This document shows, piece by piece, positions 1 through 3,595 of a stretch of 12,491 nucleotides of DNA. Each line of letters starts with the position of its first letter. The first letter of the stretch is position 1. The notes under the pieces are model-generated. The model did not search any database, was not told the origin of the DNA, and saw nothing but the letters and a program-made list of their open reading frames with translations. Where the stretch lies: contig CAYVMP010000018.1 in assembly GCA_964452635.1 (NCBI GenBank), positions 1-12,491 of the forward strand, in the 5' to 3' direction. Origin of the DNA: CAYVMP01 sp964452635 (GTDB taxonomy: Bacteria; Patescibacteriota; Minisyncoccia; Phycocordibacterales; DATDWN01). Made by a program: the position numbers and the translations under genes.

Positions 1-56
1 ATCGGTGTCAGGTACCGTTTTAAATTTGTGACCCTACGCGGAGTCGCCCTCCGAAA

Positions 57-80
57 AATCACTTGCCGTCGCAAGTGATT
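57..80 (-). repeat. GACG-loop hairpin (Glu array, distal)
   Basis: A perfect 10-bp stem (57-66 with 71-80) closes a loop that reads GACG in the tRNA-Glu direction. It lies between two tail copies. Its stem sequence is unrelated to those of the other GACG-loop hairpins at 248-271 and 979-1004, so loop and stem length are kept while stem sequence is not. Confidence 0.85.
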
Positions 81-146
81 AGCATGACCCTACGCGGAAT
101 GTCTCCTTCACCTCTCATGTCGCCGTCGCTCCATTCGGGTTAGGCA

Positions 147-191
147 CCGACTCGCGGTCCCATCTGGTGATGGGAGCCCTCGCTCCGTCGT
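147..191 (-). repeat. GGA/GA branched module, Glu array copy B
   Basis: On the minus strand, an outer helix CGAC/GTCG (187-190 with 148-151) is followed by an asymmetric GGA/GA internal loop (184-186 and 152-153). An inner GCG/CGC helix (181-183 with 154-156) leads to a 7-bp hairpin (158-164 with 169-175) whose loop reads ACCA. Copy A at 280-326 has CAAC/GTTG in the same outer helix, a compensatory A-T to G-C change. Confidence 0.75.
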
Positions 192-247
192 TCGACTCCG
201 GACGCAAATTTCCAATGTGACCCTACGCGGAGATTCGCCCCTCGACT

Positions 248-271
248 CAAATTTTTTCGTCAAAAAATTTG
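248..271 (-). repeat. GACG-loop hairpin (Glu array, proximal)
   Basis: A perfect 10-bp A/T-rich stem (248-257 with 262-271) has a minus-strand loop GACG. Flanking segments can extend it with GAC/GTC and GCCC/GGGC pairs. It sits just before the tail copy at 218-232, the same relative position that GACG-loop hairpins hold before the tails of the tRNA-Ser array. Confidence 0.85.
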
Positions 272-279
272 GTCTGGGC

Positions 280-326
280 ACCAACTCGCGTCCTGCTTTT
301 ACTAAAGCAGGAATCGCTCCGTTGGT
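280..326 (-). repeat. GGA/GA branched module, Glu array copy A
   Basis: On the minus strand, the outer helix CAAC/GTTG (321-324 with 282-285) is followed by a GGA/GA internal loop (318-320 and 286-287). An inner GCG/CGC helix (315-317 with 288-290) then leads to a 9-bp hairpin (291-299 with 304-312) with loop AGTA. The internal loop could form tandem sheared G-A pairs if transcribed. That is an inference, and the pairing itself is directly visible. It matches copy B (147-191) and the tRNA-Ser array module (716-759). Confidence 0.75.
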
Positions 327-335
327 TCGACTCCG

Positions 336-361
336 ACGAAATTGTGTCCCACACAATTTCT
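336..361 (-). repeat. GGG-loop hairpin splitting an inverted tRNA-Glu tail
   Basis: A perfect 10-bp stem (338-347 with 351-360) has loop GGG on the minus strand and is flanked by A and GT. It interrupts an inverted copy of the tRNA-Glu tail two bases into the T-stem, leaving the acceptor part at 362-373 and the T-arm part at 324-335. The same A-stem-GGG-stem-GT layout interrupts an inverted tail in the tRNA-Ser array at 848-871, with a different stem sequence. Confidence 0.85.
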
Positions 362-374
362 CGTAGGGTCATGT

Positions 375-410
375 CCAAAGCAAAACCGCTCTTTCGAGCG
401 GATTTGCTGG
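375..410 (-). repeat. GAAA-tetraloop hairpin directly after tRNA-Glu
   Basis: On the minus strand a long stem (396-410 with 375-391, small bulges) closes a GAAA tetraloop at 392-395, with six G/C-rich pairs next to the loop. GNRA tetraloops are typical of folded RNA, so this suggests a structure formed in a transcript that reads past the tRNA. No T-tract follows it, so it is not a standard terminator. Confidence 0.7.
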
Positions 411-412
411 CA

Positions 413-484
413 TGACCCTACGCGGAGTCGAACCGCGCTTACAGCCTTGAAAAGGCCGTGTCCTAACCGATAGACGATAGGGCC
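413..484 (-). tRNA. tRNA-Glu (anticodon UUC)
   Basis: The minus strand folds as a full cloverleaf. The acceptor strands are 478-484 and 414-420 (one G-U pair), the anticodon stem CGGCC/GGCTG flanks loop TTTTCAA with anticodon TTC, and the T-arm carries GGTTCGACTCC. The discriminator base is A (complement of 413). The following bases are TG, so CCA is not encoded and must be added after transcription. The last ~24 bases of this gene are the source of the repeated tail motif in the adjoining array at 29-412. Confidence 0.95.
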
Positions 485-499
485 GATAAATGCACGAGT

Positions 500-527
500 A
501 TTATAGCATTTTTTGTATAAAAGGCAA
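500..527 (-). promoter_or_regulatory. Probable promoter of tRNA-Glu
   Basis: On the minus strand a consensus -10 box TATAAT (complement of 500-505) lies 16 bp downstream of a -35-like TTGCCT (complement of 522-527). The predicted start falls a few bases before the tRNA 5' end at 484. Confidence 0.6.
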
Positions 528-536
528 AAAATGCTA
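504..536. repeat. Palindrome shared by the divergent tRNA promoters
   Basis: A perfect 12-bp inverted repeat (504-515 with 525-536) with a 9-base centre spans the space between the divergent tRNA-Glu and tRNA-Ser genes. The -10 box of one promoter and the -35 and -10 boxes of the other overlap its arms. That suggests a shared regulator site or coupled promoters; it is not placed as a terminator. Confidence 0.6.
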
Positions 537-540
537 GGAT
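513..540 (+). promoter_or_regulatory. Possible promoter of tRNA-Ser
   Basis: A -35-like TTGTAT (513-518) lies 16 bp before a weak -10-like TAGGAT (535-540), about 21 bp upstream of the tRNA-Ser 5' end. The match is moderate and partly rests on position. Confidence 0.4.
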
Positions 541-561
541 AGCTACATATACATAAATCAC

Positions 562-648
562 GGAAGAGTGGCTGAGTGGTCGAAAGCACACGACTCGAAA
601 TCGTGCAGGCCCGAAAGGGTCTCGAGGGTTCAAATCCCTCCTCTTCCG
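562..648 (+). tRNA. tRNA-Ser (anticodon CGA)
   Basis: This class II tRNA has acceptor strands GGAAGAG (562-568) and CTCTTCC (641-647). The anticodon stem CACGA/TCGTG (589-593 with 601-605) encloses loop CTCGAAA with anticodon CGA at 596-598. A long variable arm precedes the T-stem GAGGG/CCCTC with loop TTCAAAT. The discriminator is G648 and the next bases are CA, so CCA is not encoded. Its 3' tail is the seed of the repeat array at 649-1031. Confidence 0.96.
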
Positions 649-694
649 CAAAACAAGGAACAAAATACGAAGTGTTTTGTGACTATGTTTGTGC
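649..694 (+). repeat. Nested hairpin directly after tRNA-Ser
   Basis: An inner hairpin (about 660-668 with 672-680, loop GAA, one G-U pair) sits inside a looser outer stem formed by AAACA near 651 and TGTTT near 686. It occupies the same place after the tRNA as the GAAA-loop hairpin of the tRNA-Glu array. Confidence 0.55.
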
Positions 695-715
695 GAGAAG
701 AGGAGGGATTTGAAA

Positions 716-759
716 ACCGGAGGCGCGAAGCCGATTGCACCAGCAATCGCCGCCGAGGT
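716..759 (+). repeat. GGA/GA branched module, Ser array
   Basis: The outer helix ACC/GGT (716-718 with 757-759) is followed by a GGA/GA internal loop (719-721 and 755-756). An inner GGCG/CGCC helix (722-725 with 751-754) then leads to a 7-bp hairpin (732-738 with 743-749) with loop ACCA. This is the same architecture as the two tRNA-Glu array modules at 147-191 and 280-326, with different helix sequences. Confidence 0.72.
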
Positions 760-821
760 AGGGTCGTGAAAGTTTTTGAGTGACGACGAAAAAACTATTC
801 CTGACCAAATCCCTCCTCTTC
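754..821 (+). repeat. Direct repeat unit 1 with GACG-type hairpin
   Basis: This unit begins CGAGGTAGGGTCGTGAAAG and ends CTATTCCTGACC followed by the tail copy. It is repeated at 962-1028. Its central hairpin has a 7-bp stem (771-777 with 790-796) and an enlarged loop containing GACGACG. The ends GGTAGG and CCTGACC can pair around it. Confidence 0.75.
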
Positions 822-824
822 CGC

Positions 825-839
825 CAATCCGTAGGATTG
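825..839 (+). repeat. GTA-loop mini-hairpin 1
   Basis: A perfect 6-bp stem (825-830 with 834-839) has a GTA loop. It joins the forward tail copy at 806-823 to the inverted tail at 840-882, so these three parts together form one long foldback. Confidence 0.7.
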
Positions 840-847
840 CGGAAGAG

Positions 848-871
848 AGTACACTCTGGGAGAGTGTACGT
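848..871 (+). repeat. GGG-loop hairpin splitting an inverted tRNA-Ser tail
   Basis: A perfect 9-bp stem (849-857 with 861-869), loop GGG, is flanked by A and GT. It interrupts an inverted tail copy near the acceptor/T-stem junction. Layout, loop and flanks match the hairpin at 336-361, with an unrelated stem sequence. Confidence 0.85.
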
Positions 872-883
872 GGGGATTTGAAG

Positions 884-931
884 CCCGATTGAGATATTTT
901 ATGAGTTTACGAAATAAAATATCCAATTGGG
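884..931 (+). repeat. Long two-part hairpin
   Basis: An 8-bp helix (884-891 with 924-931, one G-U pair), a bulged A at 892 and a 10-bp A/T helix (893-902 with 914-923) form an 18-bp hairpin with an 11-base loop. It sits where the GGA/GA module lies in the other units. Confidence 0.75.
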
Positions 932-935
932 GTAC

Positions 936-952
936 TGAAACTGTAAGTTTCA
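936..952 (+). repeat. GTA-loop mini-hairpin 2
   Basis: A perfect 7-bp stem (936-942 with 946-952) has a GTA loop, as in the hairpin at 825-839, and runs directly into a partial tail copy at 951-960. Confidence 0.7.
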
Positions 953-961
953 AATCCCTCT

Positions 962-1028
962 CGAGGTAGGGTCGTGAAAGTTTTGTTTTGACGAAAACAA
1001 AACTATTCCTGACCAAATCCCTCCTCTT
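962..1028 (+). repeat. Direct repeat unit 2 with GACG-loop hairpin
   Basis: This is the second copy of the unit at 754-821, with the same flanks. Its central hairpin is a perfect 11-bp stem (979-989 with 994-1004) with loop GACG. Relative to unit 1 the stem arms changed together, so complementarity was kept. Confidence 0.78.
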
Positions 1029-1110
1029 CTCATAAAATTGAGACATTTAACAAAATTTATGCAAGAATAAGTAAACTCTTATAAAAAAATTTATTAAAAA
1101 ATTGAGAAAT

Positions 1111-2070
1111 ATGAATAATTTTGAATCATCTCAATATGAAGAAAATCTTAAAAAAGAAGCTGAACAAGAAATCGGTGAAGGAAAGGCGGTTGCCAACTGG
1201 CCAATCGAAAAAGTAATGCGCCAGCTTGTTATAGAAGGAAAACACCTTGATCAAGATACTGTATACGAAACTTTAATTCAACAACTACCAGAAGAAGAAA
1301 TAGTGCCAAAAATTAAAGAAGATTACACGAGTGAAATTGGAGAACAAATGATAGCCAAGGTCTGTGAGACACTTGGTGATGATTATGTTCGATTATTGAT
1401 TGATCCATCAATCGGCACAAGAGTAGATGAATTAATTGCATTTGCACAACTAGATACTCAAGAGCGAAAATTTTCAACACCAATGGATTTACGGAGACAA
1501 TTTAAGGAATCCCTTGGATATAAAAAAGTCTACAGGGTTGCATCACTTACGAAACAAGAGTTAGAAAATGTAAGAGCAAATGGATTTATTGCAAATTATT
1601 ATCGTAATAGAAATAAAGAAGATATTTTGCTAAACGAAGATGGATACGAAAGTATTGAATATAACCTTACAAATCTTATCGGGAGAGTGAATGTTCACGC
1701 TGGTGGATTTGCAACTACTAAAGATTCAATGCTTATAAGTACAAGTGATTTTCCAGAGATGGCACAATATGCAGCATTTGTACAACTCAAAGACAATTGG
1801 GCACAAAGAGAAGCATCTGAACAAAAACTTTATTTGATTCCTATAAAAATTGAGGAATTTCGGAATATACGATATGGAAAATATTTGCCACACCACATTG
1901 AAGCCTCAGGTACATGGCATAGTGATGAGAAAGACATACCTTACAATGATCCCGGAATTGAATCATTTGTAGAATTTCAAATTGCTCCAAAAAACATCTT
2001 GGTAGATGAAATTAAACAAATTGATATAACAAAAATTCCAAATTTTAAGTTTGTTCAAAAAGAAAAGTAG
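1111..2070 (+). CDS. Orphan protein with putative ADP-ribosyltransferase-like motifs
   Basis: This 319-residue protein belongs to no family I recognise with confidence. The start is taken at ATG 1111 rather than an in-frame TTG nine bases upstream; no Shine-Dalgarno sequence is visible. The N-terminal ~120 residues look helical and charged. The C-terminal part has motifs in the order expected for an R-S-E ADP-ribosyltransferase fold: YR at 141-142, STS at 210-212 and an acidic strand ESFVEFQIAP at 284-293 (candidate Glu284 or Glu288). There is no signal peptide or membrane segment. If it is an ART, it would transfer ADP-ribose from NAD+ to a target that cannot be named from sequence. Its codon use and base composition are visibly more AT-rich than tsaD next door, and it sits between two tRNA genes, which fits horizontal acquisition. 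That it is coding is firm; the ART assignment is tentative. Confidence 0.75.
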   Translation: MNNFESSQYEENLKKEAEQEIGEGKAVANWPIEKVMRQLVIEGKHLDQDTVYETLIQQLPEEEIVPKIKEDYTSEIGEQMIAKVCETLGDDYVRLLIDPSIGTRVDELIAFAQLDTQERKFSTPMDLRRQFKESLGYKKVYRVASLTKQELENVRANGFIANYYRNRNKEDILLNEDGYESIEYNLTNLIGRVNVHAGGFATTKDSMLISTSDFPEMAQYAAFVQLKDNWAQREASEQKLYLIPIKIEEFRNIRYGKYLPHHIEASGTWHSDEKDIPYNDPGIESFVEFQIAPKNILVDEIKQIDITKIPNFKFVQKEK

Positions 2071-2084
2071 CTATAACCCCTCTT

Positions 2085-2186
2085 AATGACCATACTCCAG
2101 AAAAATGGAATAAACCCGAACCACACACAGCTCTCAATGGTGCCATGACTGCATACAAGCTGTGGATGAAAATTATGAGTAGTTAA
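2085..2186 (+). pseudogene. Possible C-terminal remnant of a DnaQ-like 3'-5' exonuclease
   Basis: A short open stretch with no plausible start ends at TAA 2184-2186 and reads protein-like: EKWNKPEPHTALNGAMTAYK, then LWMKIMSS. The HTALNGA segment resembles exonuclease motif III (HxALxDA) with the catalytic Asp replaced by Gly. It lies in a different frame from the gene ending at 2070. It may be leftover of a decayed gene in this accessory stretch, or chance. The bases from 2187 to the tRNA-Val promoter show nothing else. Confidence 0.3.
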
Positions 2187-2227
2187 TTCCTCCTCAATCA
2201 TTGCCATCCAAAGAAAATTGGTGTACA

Positions 2228-2258
2228 TTGGAAGAAAGTTTTGTGAAAAAACTATACA
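2228..2258 (+). promoter_or_regulatory. Possible promoter of tRNA-Val/tsaD
   Basis: A -10-like TATACA (2253-2258) follows a -35-like TTGGAA (2228-2233) by 19 bp. Initiation about seven bases after the -10 box would fall at the tRNA 5' end itself (2265), and the transcript would run on into tsaD. Confidence 0.4.
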
Positions 2259-2264
2259 AAATAT

Positions 2265-2340
2265 GCGCGGTTAGCTCATTTGGTAGAGCGAGTCATTGAC
2301 GTTGACTAGGCGACAGGTTCGAATCCTGTACTGCGCACCA
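2265..2340 (+). tRNA. tRNA-Val (anticodon GAC), CCA encoded
   Basis: The cloverleaf is complete. Acceptor strands are GCGCGGT (2265-2271) and ACTGCGC (2330-2336), the D-stem is GCTC/GAGC, and the anticodon stem AGTCA/TGACT flanks loop TTGACGT with anticodon GAC. The T-stem is ACAGG/CCTGT with loop TTCGAAT. Discriminator A2337 is followed by genome-encoded CCA (2338-2340), unlike the three other tRNAs here. The ATG of tsaD starts at the very next base, so tRNA 3' processing and tsaD mRNA formation must be linked if the two are cotranscribed. Confidence 0.97.
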
Positions 2341-3531
2341 ATGAAAATTCTCAGTATCGAAACGAGCTGTGATGAGACAGCGATTAGTATCGTAGAGGCA
2401 CAGGGTGGCATACAGACCCCTTCCTTTACTGTACTTGGTAATTCACTCTATTCTCAAATCGAATTACACAAAGAATTCGGTGGTGTATTCCCTATGCTCG
2501 CCAAGCGTGAGCATGGCAAAAATTTCACACCACTTCTCCTCCAAACTCTCGCGGAAGCAGGGATGAACACAATCGACACTACCACAGACTACCCAACAGA
2601 AACATGGACTAAAGTAGAGGCAATACTCTCGAAAGAAGATGGTGTCTACGAACTACTCAAACCAGCCCTCGAACACATCACCAAACCCAATATAGACTGT
2701 ATTGTCGTTACTGCAGGACCAGGGCTTGAACCTGCACTCTGGGTCGGCATCTCATGCGCTCTGGCAATCGGGACACTGTGGGGAATTCCTGTTATCCCAA
2801 TCAACCACATGGAAGGGCATATCGCCTCTATTCTCATGCAAAAAGACAAAACTGAATCAGAATCAGTTGTATTCCCTGCCCTTGCCCTACTCATTTCTGG
2901 TGGACACACAGAGATCGTGACCATAGAGACATGGGGCTCATACACAGTCATCGGTCAAACACGAGATGATGCTGTGGGAGAGGCGTTTGATAAAGTTGCT
3001 CGTCTCCTCGGGCTCCCATACCCCGGTGGACCACAGATCTCAAAGCTCGCACAGCGCGCACGTGATGAACACATTCCACATGTCGCAGTGTTTCCTCGAC
3101 CAATGATTACATCGAACGATTTTGATTTTTCATTTTCTGGACTTAAAACATCAGTACTCTACTACTTGAGAGATCATTTTAATGGAGGGGAGACGCTTAC
3201 TGAAATAGACCGACTCGACATCGCACGAGAGTTCGAGGATGCTGTCGTTGATGTCCTACTCACCAAAACACAGTCCGCACTCGATACGACAAGTGCGCGG
3301 ACACTCATCATTGCTGGCGGTGTTATTGCAAACACCAAAATCAGAGAAGTATTCCAAACGCTTGAATCGGAATACGCCGACTTAACAGTGAAAATCCCCC
3401 TCCACAATCTTGCAACGGATAATGCACTCATGATTGCATGCGCAGGATACATTCAAACAATCCTTCACCCAGAGTTTCTAACAAACCCTCAACCCCAGAT
3501 TATTGCTCGAGGAAATTTAACACTTGGGTAG
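2341..3531 (+). CDS. tsaD: tRNA N6-threonylcarbamoyladenosine transferase TsaD
   Basis: TsaD transfers the threonylcarbamoyl group to A37 of ANN-decoding tRNAs, working in the cytoplasm with TsaB and TsaE after TsaC makes the adenylate. The start is ATG 2341, giving MKILSIETSCDET; an in-frame ATG upstream lies inside tRNA-Val and is rejected. Visible motifs are the phosphate loop IETSCDET (6-13), the metal-binding HMEGH (His156, His160), LISGGHTEI (184-192), DDAVGEAFDKVARLLGLPYP (209-228), FSFSGLKTSV (263-272), the nucleotide-binding AGGVIANTKIR (325-335) and ATDNALMIA (358-366). At 396 residues it is longer than the ~337 residues of the E. coli protein, mainly through an insertion at about residues 75-115, before TAGPG. 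Its only upstream sequence is the tRNA, so there is no separate Shine-Dalgarno. It ends at a convergent terminator. Confidence 0.96.
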   Translation: MKILSIETSCDETAISIVEAQGGIQTPSFTVLGNSLYSQIELHKEFGGVFPMLAKREHGKNFTPLLLQTLAEAGMNTIDTTTDYPTETWTKVEAILSKEDGVYELLKPALEHITKPNIDCIVVTAGPGLEPALWVGISCALAIGTLWGIPVIPINHMEGHIASILMQKDKTESESVVFPALALLISGGHTEIVTIETWGSYTVIGQTRDDAVGEAFDKVARLLGLPYPGGPQISKLAQRARDEHIPHVAVFPRPMITSNDFDFSFSGLKTSVLYYLRDHFNGGETLTEIDRLDIAREFEDAVVDVLLTKTQSALDTTSARTLIIAGGVIANTKIREVFQTLESEYADLTVKIPLHNLATDNALMIACAGYIQTILHPEFLTNPQPQIIARGNLTLG

Positions 3532-3546
3532 AAACCCGAAGCAACG

Positions 3547-3582
3547 TAAGAAAAAACACTCAGTGCTGAGTGTTTTTTCTTA
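3547..3582. terminator. Bidirectional intrinsic terminator
   Basis: A perfect 17-bp inverted repeat (3547-3563 with 3566-3582) has A-rich left and T-rich right arms. The inner CACTCA/TGAGTG helix is followed on either strand by a run of six T. It serves tsaD (plus) and the surface-protein gene (minus), which converge here. Confidence 0.88.
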
Positions 3583-3595
3583 TGAGTATTATTTT

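Larger units (their letters stand above)
29..412 (-). repeat. Hairpin array built from tRNA-Glu 3'-tail copies
   Basis: This stretch holds no credible gene. Read in the tRNA-Glu direction, the terminal motif CTCCGCGTAGGGTCA of the tRNA gene (T-arm plus acceptor strand plus discriminator base) recurs at 218-232, 85-98 (last part) and 29-46. It also occurs inverted at 362-373 and 324-335, where a hairpin splits it, and in truncated inverted form at 190-200. Between the tail copies lie perfect hairpins and two copies of a branched module with a GGA/GA internal loop. The inverted copy at 362-373 ends in CATG, which matches the gene tail and the copy at 85-98 but not the CAC-type copies at 218 and 29. 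The copies and pairings are visible directly. A transcribed structured RNA, a non-autonomous element targeting tRNA 3' ends, or a set of structural recombination sites are all inferences. Confidence 0.85.
649..1031 (+). repeat. Hairpin array built from tRNA-Ser 3'-tail copies
   Basis: No credible gene is present here. Forward copies of the tRNA-Ser tail CAAATCCCTCCTCTTC occur at 806-823 and 1014-1031, with a partial copy at 951-960. Inverted copies occur at 695-714 and, split by a hairpin, at 840-847 plus 872-882. The inverted copy at 695-712 and the last forward copy at 1014-1031 are perfectly complementary over 18 bases, including a terminal variant (GAG/CTC) that the gene tail lacks. They could therefore close the whole array as an outer stem, with the forward copy at 806 and the inverted copy at 840-882 nested inside. 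Hairpins within reuse the loops seen in the tRNA-Glu array. Confidence 0.87.

Noticed and set aside
375..410. Intrinsic terminator of tRNA-Glu
   Set aside because: The stem is strong but no T-tract follows it in the transcript direction.
29..1031. CRISPR array
   Set aside because: Repeats occur in both orientations with unequal intervals (about 40-130 bp). The intervals are hairpins rather than unique spacers, and no cas gene is present.
29..1031. Integron attC array or tandem tRNA-integrated islands
   Set aside because: No integrase, attI or cassette genes are present and the units are too short. Kept only as an analogy in the findings.
108..1046. Short open frames across the arrays and tRNAs on both strands
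   Set aside because: They are translations of tRNA and hairpin sequence, with no start signals and no coherent protein features.
1111..2186. One frameshifted gene joining the orphan protein and the exonuclease-like fragment
   Set aside because: The orphan protein ends naturally after the acidic-strand region, and the fragment resembles a different family.
2296..2340. Upstream ATG as tsaD start
   Set aside because: It lies inside tRNA-Val and adds 15 residues before the conserved MKILSIETSCDET start.
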